A stretch of 46,300 bases of DNA, taken from NCBI GenBank assembly GCA_049318625.1, contig JBMOGA010000029.1, positions 1 to 46,300 on the forward strand, given 5' to 3'. Below are positions 27,378-35,641 of this stretch, in pieces. How positions within the stretch are numbered: position 1 is the first letter of the stretch; every line of letters starts with the position of its first letter. The notes under the pieces were generated by a model. The model was not told the DNA's origin and did no database searches. It saw nothing but the letters and a program-made list of their open reading frames with translations. The position numbers and the translations under genes are program-made. This DNA is from JBMOGA01 sp049318625. GTDB taxonomy: Bacteria; Pseudomonadota; Alphaproteobacteria; Rhizobiales; Hyphomicrobiaceae.

Positions 27378-27483
27378 GGTCATCTCCTGACTGGGTCGCG
27401 AAGCAGCGGTTGGCTCCGCGCTTCGTGGTTCAGGAGATGCCGCAATTCCCGCCTTGCCGGTACGCCCGCTGGCCTCATATCAT

Positions 27484-27502
27484 TCATACGTTCATTGTAT
27501 GA
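27484..27502. promoter_or_regulatory. LysR-type operator palindrome
   Basis: Perfect inverted repeat TCATAC-N7-GTATGA, which contains ATAC-N7-GTAT, a good match to the T-N11-A box of LysR regulators. It lies between the AhpD-like gene and the divergent LysR gene, ending about ten bases before the regulator's ATG, a place suited to autorepression and control of the divergent gene. Confidence 0.6.
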
Positions 27503-27511
27503 GTGGGACGC

Positions 27512-28423
27512 ATGGATATCCTGGGACCAATGCGGACGTTCGTGCGCGTCGTGGAGGCCGGCAGCTTCACCGCCGTTGCAATCGAGCAGAACACGACGCA
27601 GCCGACCATCAGCCGCCAGATCGCAGCGCTCGAAGATCATCTCGGCGCGCGGCTGTTCACGCGCTCGACGCGATCGCTCGCGTTGACCGACGATGGCCGC
27701 GCCTTCTACGAGCAGGCGCTGCGCGCACTCGAGGCGATCAGCGAAGCGGAGAACGCCGTCGGCCGGCGCCGTGCGAAGCCCACGGGCACCCTGCGCCTCG
27801 CCACGTCCGTCGTCTTCGGCCGGCTGCACATCGTGCCGCGACTGGCGCGGTTTCTGGAACGCTATCCGGATCTCGCGGTCGACCTCGTCCTCAACGACGG
27901 CACGACCGATCTCGTCGAGGAGGGCATCGACCTCGCGATCCGGGTCGGCGCCAACAACGATCCCTCGCTGATCGCCCGGCGCATCGGTCTCAGCCGTCGC
28001 GTCGCGGTCGCCTCTCCCGCCTATCTGAAGGCCCGGGGCACGCCGAAGACGCTTGAAGATCTGCACGACCACGAGTGCATCATCTACACGCGCCTCGCGA
28101 GCGGCAACGCCTGGACGTTCCGGGTCGACGGCAAGACGGTGTCCGTGTCCATCTCGGGCCGCTATCGCGTCAACAGCACGGAAGGGGTGCGCGCGGGTGT
28201 TTTTGCCGGCCTCGGCATCGGCATGATCCCGACCTTCCACTTCAGCGACGAGATCGCCAAGGGCCGCATCCGGGTACTGCTCAAGGCACATCAGCCCGAG
28301 CCGTTCCCGATCCACGCCGTCTACCCCTCGCGCCGCTTCGTACCGCTCAAGGTGCGCGCCATGATCGACTATCTCGCCGCCGAGTTCCAACTCGACCCGC
28401 GGCTGTCCGATCACCCGGTGTAG
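27512..28423 (+). CDS. LysR-family transcriptional regulator
   Basis: About 303 residues. N-terminal winged helix-turn-helix (MDILGPMRTFVRVVEAGSFTAVA, then QPTISRQIAALEDHLGARLFTRSTRSLALTDDG) and a C-terminal effector domain of the two-lobed binding-protein type from residue 90. The CrgA/DsdC-like end (FPIHAVYPSRRFVPLKVRAMIDYLAAEF) is typical of the large PA-type subgroup. ATG at 27512 is used because it directly precedes DILGPMRTF. It is divergent from the AhpD-like/redoxin pair, and an operator-like palindrome lies between, so it probably controls these antioxidant genes. Confidence 0.9.
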   Translation: MDILGPMRTFVRVVEAGSFTAVAIEQNTTQPTISRQIAALEDHLGARLFTRSTRSLALTDDGRAFYEQALRALEAISEAENAVGRRRAKPTGTLRLATSVVFGRLHIVPRLARFLERYPDLAVDLVLNDGTTDLVEEGIDLAIRVGANNDPSLIARRIGLSRRVAVASPAYLKARGTPKTLEDLHDHECIIYTRLASGNAWTFRVDGKTVSVSISGRYRVNSTEGVRAGVFAGLGIGMIPTFHFSDEIAKGRIRVLLKAHQPEPFPIHAVYPSRRFVPLKVRAMIDYLAAEFQLDPRLSDHPV

Positions 28424-28702
28424 GCGAGCGCTGACACGTCGCGTGGCATGAAGGAACCGCCTGAGCCCGCCGTGCGGATTTGTCGACGTCTCGCACGGGG
28501 CCCAGCGCATGCGCGCTTGCGGAACCACCGTCGGCCACGGCGCATCACTGGCCTTCAGCGCTGGCGCCGCATCGTTCTGCCCTTGTCGGACGAGCGCCGC
28601 GACCGCACCCGCCCGGCAACCGACCGATCGTCGGCAAGGCCCTGCAACGACCCGTAAGCTCTGATAGCATGAGCGCAAGGCGATCGAACCGGGAGGCAAT
28701 CC

Positions 28703-29878
28703 ATGAAAATCGAGTCCGTGGACTTCTTCTACCTCGCGATGCCGCGCATCGAGGACATCGGCGACGGCAGCCAGGATGCCTGTCTGGTCAGGGTCACAGC
28801 CGGCGCTCACGTCGGCTGGGGGGAATGTGAGGCATCCCCACTCCCGTCGATCGCCGCGCTGGTGACGCCGATGTCACATTCCGCGTGTCACCCGGTCATC
28901 ACGTCGGTGATCGGAGAGACGGTCGAGACCCCCGCCGACATCGCCCGGATCAATCGAACGGTACGCGCCCGCAGTCTGGACCTGCTCCAAGCCGCGCACA
29001 CTTTGTCCGGTATCGACATGGCGCTTTGGGACTTGCTCGGTCGGGCGCGCTCCGAACCGGTCTGGAAGCTCCTCGGTTACGAGCGTGCTTACCCGAAGCT
29101 GCCCTATGCCTCGGTGCTGTTCGGCGATGACGCGCAGGAGACGCTCGTCAAGGCGCGCAAGATCAGAGCGGACGGCTTCCGCGCCGCCAAATTCGGCTGG
29201 GGTCCATATGGTCACGGCTCGGTCGACGCCGACACTGCGCACATCATGGCGGCCCGTGAAGGGCTCGGCCCAGAGGGACGCCTGCTCGTCGACGCGGGCA
29301 CCGTCTGGGTCGACGATATGGCACGAGCGGAGCAAGCCCTCCCCGCCCTGAAGGAAGCGAACGCCACATGGCTCGAAGAGCCGTTCGTTTCCGGCGCGCT
29401 CGACGCCTACGCCGGTCTCGCCCGCAAGTCCGGCGCGGTCAAACTGGCCGGCGGCGAAGGCGCCCACGATTACTGGATGGCGAGACACATGATCGACCAC
29501 GGCGGTATCGGCTTCGTCCAGATCGACGCCGGCCGCATCGGCGGCCTGACGGACGCCAAGCGCGTGGCCGATTATGCGGCCGCCAAGGGCGTCACCTATG
29601 TCAACCATACGTTCACGTCACAGCTTGCGCTCTCAGCGTCGATCCAGCCGTTCGCCGGGCTCGCCCTGCACGAGATCGCCGAATATCCGCTGGAAGCCCG
29701 CGACGTCGCGTACGCGATCACGGTCGAACGCATCGAGCGCGACGCCGACGGAATGATCCATGCTCCGCAAGCGCCCGGCTACGGGATGACCGTCGAGCCC
29801 GCGCGTTTCAAACCCTATTTGCGCGACGTGGAGATCAAGATCGACGGCCGCCTGCTCTACCGTTCACCGACGGTTTGA
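28703..29878 (+). CDS. Mandelate racemase/muconate lactonizing enzyme-family protein
   Basis: Enolase-superfamily enzyme of 391 residues. The metal ligands are Asp in LLVDAGTVW, Glu in WLEEPF and Glu in LAGGEGAHDYW. An Asp in QIDAGRIGG and a His in YVNHTFTSQLALSAS form the dyad seen in the mandelate-racemase subgroup. The Lys of the second strand is in FRAAKFGW; the first Lys of the usual K-x-K is replaced by Ala. This suggests an acid-sugar dehydratase-like reaction more than racemisation. ATG at 28703 has GGGAGG about seven bases upstream. It converges on a DHDPS-like gene that could cleave the keto-deoxy product. Confidence 0.83.
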   Translation: MKIESVDFFYLAMPRIEDIGDGSQDACLVRVTAGAHVGWGECEASPLPSIAALVTPMSHSACHPVITSVIGETVETPADIARINRTVRARSLDLLQAAHTLSGIDMALWDLLGRARSEPVWKLLGYERAYPKLPYASVLFGDDAQETLVKARKIRADGFRAAKFGWGPYGHGSVDADTAHIMAAREGLGPEGRLLVDAGTVWVDDMARAEQALPALKEANATWLEEPFVSGALDAYAGLARKSGAVKLAGGEGAHDYWMARHMIDHGGIGFVQIDAGRIGGLTDAKRVADYAAAKGVTYVNHTFTSQLALSASIQPFAGLALHEIAEYPLEARDVAYAITVERIERDADGMIHAPQAPGYGMTVEPARFKPYLRDVEIKIDGRLLYRSPTV

Positions 29879-29919
29879 GCCACCGCAGGAGCCTTGCCGG
29901 GACCTGCGACGGCCTCACA

Positions 29920-29956
29920 GGCGCCGAGCGTCGGGGATCAAGTCCTCCCCGGCGCC
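29920..29956. terminator. Stem-loop between convergent genes
   Basis: Nested inverted repeats: inner CGGGGA (29932) with TCCCCG (29946) around an eight-base loop, outer GGCGCC on both flanks. It lies between the convergent enolase and DHDPS-like genes and could serve as a bidirectional terminator. No T-tract follows, so the call is tentative. Confidence 0.35.
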
Positions 29957-30051
29957 GGTCCAGCGCGTGCCGGGCGCGCTGCGAGGATCAGGCCTTTGCC
30001 CCGCCTTGGCCTGCAGTTCAACCGGCCCCCCAAGGGTCTGCCGTAGCCTCG

Positions 30052-30936
30052 CTACACCGGAAACGGTCCCAGGCGCCGGGCATGGGCGGCGACGAGTTCG
30101 AGACCCAGCGGCGTTGGCCTCAGCGCCGGCGCGCGATCATGGATCGGAAGTCCGATGCGGGCGCCGAAAATGCGTTTGCCATAGCAGATGAGGCTCTCGA
30201 TCGACTGCATGATGAACAGGATCGTCGGCAACGCCTTCTCGTACAGCACCTCCGCCTCCGCGGGACGACCCTCGTGCATGGCTCTCCAGATGGCGACCTG
30301 CTTGTCGATCGTATCCGGAGCCAGAATCATGCCGGCGCAGCCGGCGCGATAGTTGTCCGTGAGTTCGAGGCCGCCGCGTCCGTTCAGAACCGGCAGGCGG
30401 CCTTCCGTCGCCTCGATGACGCGCTTGATGTCGACGACCGGACCCTCGCCCTTGAGCAGCTTCACGTTCGGGTGTTGCGTGACGAGATCGCGGATCTCCT
30501 CCGGCGTGAGACCGCGGCCCATGTAGGCCGGCGCGTTCTGAATGGCGACGGGCAAGGTCGTCTGGTCGGCGACGCGGCCGAAGAAGCGGATGTATTCGAG
30601 GCCCGCGTAGCTGCCGACGCTGGGCGGCTGCAGGATCACCCAGTCGGCTTTGACACCCTCGGCATGCCGGATCTGTGCCACTTGCTCCGCCACGGAGTTG
30701 CCGAAGATCGTGAACCCGACGGGCACGCGTCGCGCGACGTCCTCTGCAGTCCAATCCATGATGTCGCGACGTTCGCTTTCGCGCAGTTTGGACACCTCGG
30801 TCGCGAGGCCGAGCGCGGCCATACCATCGACCCCGGATGCGAGACACACTTCGGTCTGCCGGCGCATAGCCGCACGGTCCAGCGTCTCGTCGTCACGGAA
30901 ATGGGCGTAGGCCATGGCGTGGATGCCGGGGAACAT
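30052..30936 (-). CDS. DHDPS/NAL-family aldolase-lyase, noncanonical
   Basis: About 294 residues of TIM-barrel class I aldolase type. The Schiff-base Lys is in NVKLLKGEGPVVDIK. The GTTGE motif is replaced by GLATE and the catalytic Tyr strand reads IQNAPAYMG, so it is not a DapA enzyme. ATG at 30936 (MFPGIHAMAYAHF) has GAGAGG about six bases upstream. Converges with the enolase-superfamily gene; the pair suggests sugar-acid dehydration followed by aldol cleavage or further dehydration, which is inference. Confidence 0.8.
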   Translation of the reverse strand: MFPGIHAMAYAHFRDDETLDRAAMRRQTEVCLASGVDGMAALGLATEVSKLRESERRDIMDWTAEDVARRVPVGFTIFGNSVAEQVAQIRHAEGVKADWVILQPPSVGSYAGLEYIRFFGRVADQTTLPVAIQNAPAYMGRGLTPEEIRDLVTQHPNVKLLKGEGPVVDIKRVIEATEGRLPVLNGRGGLELTDNYRAGCAGMILAPDTIDKQVAIWRAMHEGRPAEAEVLYEKALPTILFIMQSIESLICYGKRIFGARIGLPIHDRAPALRPTPLGLELVAAHARRLGPFPV

Positions 30937-31376
30937 GCGAGACCTCTCGATACGAAAGATGCCCGGAGACCAGGGCGCAGCCGGTGAACGTACGACCACC
31001 CAAGGACTGCGCCGCGCCCACGGATGCCGTGAGCCCGACGGGCCGCGAGCCCATTAGGAGATGAAGGCATCCGCTTTTTCAAGCTCGGCGCGCGTCGGAG
31101 CCGTGCCGAGCGCCAGAGGGTTTGGCAGGTGCACGCATGGCAGCGTTTGCTCTGCCGACAACGAGAAGAACTCGTGTTGCTGCGAAGTCCGGACAGGCCC
31201 GTTACGGCACTCCAACGACGACGAATGGGTCGATCAGCTCAGGCGTCCGCGCAACGGACGGCATGTGGCGAACACCGTTGCCCAGCGACGACGCCCGGAC
31301 GTTCTTGAAGCCCCCCGCCCCACGGATTCATCAAGAGGGCGGCAATAATCTCTGTTGGTCGCTGCCAGAACGGCGT
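30937..31376. other. Intergenic region, possible gene remnant
   Basis: About 440 bases between the DHDPS-like gene and the anti-sigma gene. Short plus-strand frames have no family likeness. On the minus strand a frame ending at a TAA at 31054 has a normal-looking protein tail (ALGTAPTRAELEKADAFIS) but is closed by a stop about 180 bases upstream and has no start, so it may be the end of a decayed gene. Confidence 0.35.
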
Positions 31377-32162
31377 CTACTTCCATTTGGCGGCGAGCAG
31401 CTTGGCTTCCTCCTCGGGCGTGAGGGTCTGGGAGGCTCCGAGGGCTGCGAGAAGTCCCCCGATGACATCCTGCACATTGCTCGACGAGGGCGTGATCCCG
31501 CTTGCACCCTGGTCGGCAGGCGGCGCCGATGTCTCGAACAATCCTACGATGCGCCATCCGTGCTCGGCAGATGTGCGGCATGCGACCCCGACATTCAGCA
31601 CATTGGCCCGCGTGCCGCGGGTGGCCTCGAACTCACGACAGGGTGCACCATTGCGATCTCGAAACGTCGCGGCGAGTTCCACCGTGATTTTCTGGTTCGC
31701 GTCGGCGAATTCGAGGCGACCGCCTGTTGGTCGGCTTTCCAGCAGTTCATGGACCGGAGAGCCCAGGTGCACGGCGCCGACGGACAGCGACGGCGAAAGC
31801 TGCGCGATTGGCCCGATGGCGTAACCGCCGACGAAGGCCACGACCAGGGCGAAGGATGCGGCCATCGCGGTGGGCCACCCGCCCTGGAACCAACGCCCGA
31901 CACGGGGCGCTTGAACTTTTTTCCGTGTGCCGGACTCGCGCAGTCGCGCCGCAAGCCGTCCCACCGCCGGATCGTCGGCCGGTACGTGGAACGCGGTCCG
32001 GATCTGTCGATCGGCGGCGGCGAGACGGGACAACCGTTCGCCGAGAACTCGATCGGATTCGAGCAGCGCATCGATACGGTCCACCAGGTCGGGGGCCGCT
32101 TCGCCGTCCATATAGGCGGTCAGATCGTCGTCGGTCGGCTGCCAGGGATCGCTCGCAGTCAT
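31377..32162 (-). CDS. Membrane anti-sigma factor
   Basis: About 261 residues. The N-terminal cytoplasmic segment has the anti-sigma zinc-less ASD pattern (DDDLTAYMDGEAAPDLVDRIDALLESDRVLGERLSRL). One membrane helix follows at about residue 95 (TAMAASFALVVAFVGGYAIG). The rest is a periplasmic domain of about 140 residues ending in a helix rich in Leu/Ala/Glu. It would bind the ECF sigma factor until a signal in the envelope is sensed. It overlaps the sigma gene by four bases (ATGA), the usual arrangement of sigma/anti-sigma pairs. The signal is unknown; the protease encoded opposite is a candidate for a component of release. Confidence 0.8.
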   Translation of the reverse strand: MTASDPWQPTDDDLTAYMDGEAAPDLVDRIDALLESDRVLGERLSRLAAADRQIRTAFHVPADDPAVGRLAARLRESGTRKKVQAPRVGRWFQGGWPTAMAASFALVVAFVGGYAIGPIAQLSPSLSVGAVHLGSPVHELLESRPTGGRLEFADANQKITVELAATFRDRNGAPCREFEATRGTRANVLNVGVACRTSAEHGWRIVGLFETSAPPADQGASGITPSSSNVQDVIGGLLAALGASQTLTPEEEAKLLAAKWK

Positions 32163-32683
32163 GATGCTGCACTCCCCTTGGTTCGTGAAGCTGACCGTGA
32201 CGTCGCCTCGGCCAGTTTCCGCCTCGCCCGCGAGAGCCGGCTCATGACGGTACCGATCGGAATTCCCAGGGCCTCTGCGACTTCCTGGTACGGCAAGCCT
32301 TCCAGCGCCACCATGGCGAGGACCACCCGCTGCTCGTCGGGCAAGGCCTCCATTGCGACGTGCACGACGGCAAGTTCATCGCGGGCCGCGGTCCGCTCCA
32401 GAATGCGCGCGTCGTCCACAACCATATCGGTGAGCATGGCCGGATCCATATAAGTCATGCGCCGCCGACGGCGAACGCGGTCGATGGTGACCGAATGCAC
32501 GATCTTGAACATCCAGCTGTCGAGCCGGGTGCCCGGTGTAAACTGATCCAATCGCGCCAAAGCACGTTCACAAGCGGATTGGACCACGTCTTCCGCCTCC
32601 TCCTTCGCGCCGGTCAGCGCGTAGGCGAAGCGGAGGAGCCTTGGAAGCAACGCAACGATTTCTTCCCGCAACTCTTGCGGCAT
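32159..32683 (-). CDS. ECF-type RNA polymerase sigma factor
   Basis: About 174 residues. Region 2: LLPRLLRFAYALTGAKEEAEDVVQSACERAL and TRLDSWMFKIVHSVTIDRVRRRRR. Region 4: MEALPDEQRVVLAMVALEGLPYQEVAEALGIPIGTVMSRLSRARRKL with the helix-turn-helix. ATG at 32683 is chosen; a GTG two codons upstream (32689) is an alternative. A GGAAT-N16-CGTT element at 32735-32711 lies upstream in the right orientation, predicting autoregulation. It is co-transcribed with the anti-sigma gene and divergent from the subtilisin-like protease gene. Confidence 0.9.
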   Translation of the reverse strand: MPQELREEIVALLPRLLRFAYALTGAKEEAEDVVQSACERALARLDQFTPGTRLDSWMFKIVHSVTIDRVRRRRRMTYMDPAMLTDMVVDDARILERTAARDELAVVHVAMEALPDEQRVVLAMVALEGLPYQEVAEALGIPIGTVMSRLSRARRKLAEATSRSASRTKGSAAS

Positions 32684-32710
32684 CTGCACTTCTCTGCCTC
32701 TGCATCGCCC

Positions 32711-32735
32711 AACGCCTGTGGCGCGGACTTATTCC
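32711..32735 (-). promoter_or_regulatory. Predicted ECF promoter of the sigma/anti-sigma operon
   Basis: Read on the minus strand: GGAATAA, 13 bases, GCGTT, that is GGAAT-N16-CGTT. Same spacing and bases as three other sites in the locus. It lies about 28 bases before the sigma ATG, so the leader would be about 20 nt. Confidence 0.7.
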
Positions 32736-32763
32736 ATGCACATAGTGTGGCGATTTCAGTGAG

Positions 32764-32788
32764 GGAATAAGAATCGGGATCAGGCGTT
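32764..32788 (+). promoter_or_regulatory. Predicted ECF promoter of the S8 protease gene
   Basis: GGAATAA-N13-GCGTT, identical in core and spacing to the sites before the sigma, macA-like and Asn/Ser-repeat genes. It is 29 bases from the second half-site to the protease ATG, a normal leader length. It lies back to back with the sigma operon site. Confidence 0.72.
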
Positions 32789-32817
32789 GAAGCGTTCGAC
32801 GCGGAGGGTAAACATCG

Positions 32818-34215
32818 ATGGTCGCGCTTCTGAGAGTCCTTGTTACGTTGCTCCTGCTCCTGGGTGCATCCACCATGGTCGTGGTGGCGCCTATTGCCCC
32901 GGCCATGGCTGATGATGGTGGGAGCTCGGACGGCGGGGGGAGTTCCGGCGGTGGAGCCGGCGCTGGAGGCGGCAGCGATAGCAGTGGCGGAGGGGACCCG
33001 TGGCTGCCGTTTGCGAATTCAGCGAAATCGTCAAAGGTTCTGAAATGCCGCTGCGGTGGCTTCCTCGGCTTGCAATGCTCGTGCCGCTCGGTACGTGCGG
33101 GACGTGGCGGGCGGAGCACGGCAACAGCCGCCGCGCCCAGGAACCCGAACGAAATCCTCGCACTCGGTCTTTCCGAAACACAGGCCAACACACTGACAGC
33201 GCGAGGTTTTCGCGTTCTGGAGCGGCGGGATTCGCGGTTGCTCGGAACGGCGATCTCGCGACTGCAAGTCCCCCGCGGTACGAGCTTGCCACGGGCGCTC
33301 CGCGCGGCGCGCGCGGTGGCGCCGGGCAGCCGTTTCGCCGAAAACACGCTCTTCGCGTCTGCGCGCCCGGCCTTCCGACCAGCGGGCTCCGCCTGTGGCC
33401 ACAACTGTACGCCGTTTGTACTCACGCGGTGGCGTTCGAATGTCAGCCAATGTTCGGCCCGCTCCGTGATTGGTGTTATCGACACCGGTGTCGATACCGC
33501 GCACCCGGCCCTTGCGGGCAGCCGCGTCGAGACCATCACCACCCGGCGCTCCGATCGGGAGCCTTCGGGGAAGGAACATGGGACCGGGGTCGTCAGCCTT
33601 CTCGTCGGTGAGGCGACTGACGAATTCGGAGGGGCTGCACCGGGCGCACGGGTCGTGGCTGTCGACGCGTTCCATCGCGGCCCACGCAGTGATACCGCCG
33701 ACACCCACGACCTCATCGCAGCTCTCGACGAGCTCGCCGACAGGGGAGTACGCCTGATCAACCTCAGCTTCTCGGGGGTCGACAACCCGTTCTTGCGCGA
33801 AGCTATCGAACAGCTCAGCCGGTCGGGTGTCACGTTGGTCGCTGCGGTGGGCGCACCTCGAGACGGTGATGCAACTGGCTTTCCGGCCCGCTACCCGGGC
33901 GTCATCGCCGTTGCATCGGTCGACAGCAAAATGCGCACCGGCCGCTCGTCGATTCGGGGCAGCCATGTCGCATTCGCTGCCCCCGGAAACGGCATCGTCG
34001 TGGCGACGGGCAGCAAGGGCTATGGGACGGTGGAGGGCTCTTCGTTCGCTGCGCCCTTCGTGACCGCCGCTCTTGCCATGGCGCTGCAAGGGGTGAGCGA
34101 CACTGACCAAGCCGTGCGCCTGATGGCCTCGGGCGCGATGGATCTCGGCGCTCCCGGGCGCGATCCCGTGTTCGGCTGGGGATTGATCCAGTTCTCGGCT
34201 GTGCCGCCCTGCTGA
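32818..34215 (+). CDS. Secreted subtilisin-like (S8) serine protease
   Basis: About 465 residues. A Sec signal peptide spans residues 1-31 (LLRVLVTLLLLLGAS... ending APAMA). A Gly/Ser linker follows at about residues 32-60, then a short Cys cluster (CRCGG and CSC near residues 77-90). A prodomain-like segment precedes the catalytic domain. Catalytic triad: Asp222 in VIDTGVDTAHP, His254 in KEHGTGVVSLL, Ser409 in GSSFAAPFVTAAL. ATG at 32818 has GGAGGG nine bases upstream. A predicted ECF promoter lies immediately upstream. It probably acts in the periplasm or outside the cell; a role in maturing the Asn/Ser-repeat protein or cutting the anti-sigma is a hypothesis only. Confidence 0.87.
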   Translation: MVALLRVLVTLLLLLGASTMVVVAPIAPAMADDGGSSDGGGSSGGGAGAGGGSDSSGGGDPWLPFANSAKSSKVLKCRCGGFLGLQCSCRSVRAGRGGRSTATAAAPRNPNEILALGLSETQANTLTARGFRVLERRDSRLLGTAISRLQVPRGTSLPRALRAARAVAPGSRFAENTLFASARPAFRPAGSACGHNCTPFVLTRWRSNVSQCSARSVIGVIDTGVDTAHPALAGSRVETITTRRSDREPSGKEHGTGVVSLLVGEATDEFGGAAPGARVVAVDAFHRGPRSDTADTHDLIAALDELADRGVRLINLSFSGVDNPFLREAIEQLSRSGVTLVAAVGAPRDGDATGFPARYPGVIAVASVDSKMRTGRSSIRGSHVAFAAPGNGIVVATGSKGYGTVEGSSFAAPFVTAALAMALQGVSDTDQAVRLMASGAMDLGAPGRDPVFGWGLIQFSAVPPC

Positions 34216-34222
34216 TCGCGGT

Positions 34223-34247
34223 GGAATAAAGCCGGAGCTCCGGCGTT
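34223..34247 (+). promoter_or_regulatory. Predicted ECF promoter of the macAB-like operon
   Basis: GGAATAA-N13-GCGTT, the same element as at the other three units. It begins eight bases after the protease stop and lies about 50 bases before the adaptor ATG. It overlaps an upstream TTG that would otherwise extend the adaptor gene, supporting the start at 34298. Confidence 0.72.
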
Positions 34248-34297
34248 TGCGAACGGACCCGTCCTTCGGCGGGACCGTGAGCAAGGAGCACCGGAGG

Positions 34298-35641
34298 ATG
34301 AGCCTCATCCGCGACAAGATCGCTGTGCTGCGGGCCGTGCACACGAGCCACGGAGTGGAAAAGGCAGCGAAAACGAGAACCGCGATCCAGGGCCTCTCGT
34401 TCGTCGGCAGTGTCGCGAACGGGGTCACCGCCATGGTGCTCGTCGTCGTCGTCACCGGCGCAGTCCTCCATTGGACCGGAGGCGATCGACCTTCGTCATC
34501 CTCACCATTTGTATCGGCGCCGGTTGTTCGCGGTGACCTCACCGTGCGCGTCTCGGCCACCGGAACGGTTGAGCCAGCCCGCATCGTCGACGTGTCCACC
34601 GAGCTTTCCGGCACGATCCGAAAGGTTCACGCGCAGTACAACGACATCGTTTCGGCCGGCCAATTGCTTGCCGAACTCGAAACAGAAACGCTCGTGACGC
34701 AGCTGATACGTTCCCGCGCGGCCCTGCAGGTCGCCAAAGCCCGGCTTTCCGAAGGCCGCGCCGGGAACAACCAGGCGGTTCGCGAAATGCAGCGCAAGCA
34801 GAAGCTGGCTGAAAAGAACATCGCCAGCGAACGCGAACTCGACGCTGCGACCGCGGATCTGGCCCGCACGGGAGCCAGTACCGAGGCGCTTGCGGCCGAA
34901 GTGGCGATAGCCCAGGCCAACGTCGACCTCGCCGAGGCCAATCTCAAGAAGGCCCGCATTGTCGCGCCCATCGACGGCGTCGTGTTGCGCCGCCAGGTCG
35001 AGCCTGGGCAGGTCATCGCGGCTTCCCTCCAGTCCCCGGTCCTGTTCCGGATCGCAGCAAACCTCGATCAGATGCAGGTCAAGGTCGACGTCGACGAGGC
35101 CGACGCCATGGCCGTCGCCGCTGGCCATCCTGCTCAGTTCACCTCTCAGGCTCTGCGTGGCCAAAAGGTCGTCGCCGAGGTCCAGAAGATCCATTTCGGC
35201 CCCGAAGTGGTCCAGGGCGTCGTCACCTACAAAGCCATCCTGAGCTTCGACAATGCCGCTCTTCGCTTGAAGCCGGGCATGACCGTCAATGCGGACATCT
35301 ACGTCACCGAACGGCGCAATGTCCTGCTCGTGCCGAACGCCGCGTTGAGGTTCGTACCGCCAGAAGGACGCAACAATGTGCCGACCAACGACGCGCGACG
35401 CCTGATCGACCAGCTCGCTGGCCCCCTCCATGCGTCCCAAGCGGTTGCCGGCGACGGAGATGCCGGCGACGCAACGCCGACCCCGAGCGACCGGCGACGT
35501 CTCTACAGGCTCGTCGATGGTAAGGCCGAAGCCATCACCGTCGATGTCGGCGCCAGCGACGGATCGATGACGGAGATCGTCGGTGGCCTGCTCGCGCCCG
35601 GCGACCGTGTCGTGATCGACGTCGTGGAGACAAAACCGTGA
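34298..35641 (+). CDS. MacA-like periplasmic adaptor (HlyD/RND-MFP family)
   Basis: About 447 residues. An N-terminal cytoplasmic stretch of some 40 residues precedes a membrane anchor (VTAMVLVVVVTGAVLHW). Then come the lipoyl half (VSATGTVEPARIVDVSTELSGTIRKV), a coiled-coil hairpin about residues 120-210 (QLIRSRAALQVAKARLSEG to ASTEALAAEVAIAQANVDLAEANLKKA), the second lipoyl half (RIVAPIDGVVLRRQVEPGQVI) and a beta-barrel. It links the inner-membrane MacB-type transporter to an outer-membrane channel. ATG at 34298 has AAGGAG nine bases upstream. The stop overlaps the ATPase start. The outer-membrane TolC partner is not in this window. Confidence 0.87.
   Translation: MSLIRDKIAVLRAVHTSHGVEKAAKTRTAIQGLSFVGSVANGVTAMVLVVVVTGAVLHWTGGDRPSSSSPFVSAPVVRGDLTVRVSATGTVEPARIVDVSTELSGTIRKVHAQYNDIVSAGQLLAELETETLVTQLIRSRAALQVAKARLSEGRAGNNQAVREMQRKQKLAEKNIASERELDAATADLARTGASTEALAAEVAIAQANVDLAEANLKKARIVAPIDGVVLRRQVEPGQVIAASLQSPVLFRIAANLDQMQVKVDVDEADAMAVAAGHPAQFTSQALRGQKVVAEVQKIHFGPEVVQGVVTYKAILSFDNAALRLKPGMTVNADIYVTERRNVLLVPNAALRFVPPEGRNNVPTNDARRLIDQLAGPLHASQAVAGDGDAGDATPTPSDRRRLYRLVDGKAEAITVDVGASDGSMTEIVGGLLAPGDRVVIDVVETKP

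Noticed and set aside
31054..31235. Minus-strand frame with a protein-like tail before the anti-sigma gene
   Set aside because: Closed by a stop upstream, no start codon with ribosome-binding site, and no family recognised; listed only as a possible remnant.
32159..32683. Assignment of the sigma factor as EcfG
   Set aside because: It has a membrane anti-sigma partner instead of NepR/PhyR, and region 2 does not read like EcfG, although the promoter element is similar.
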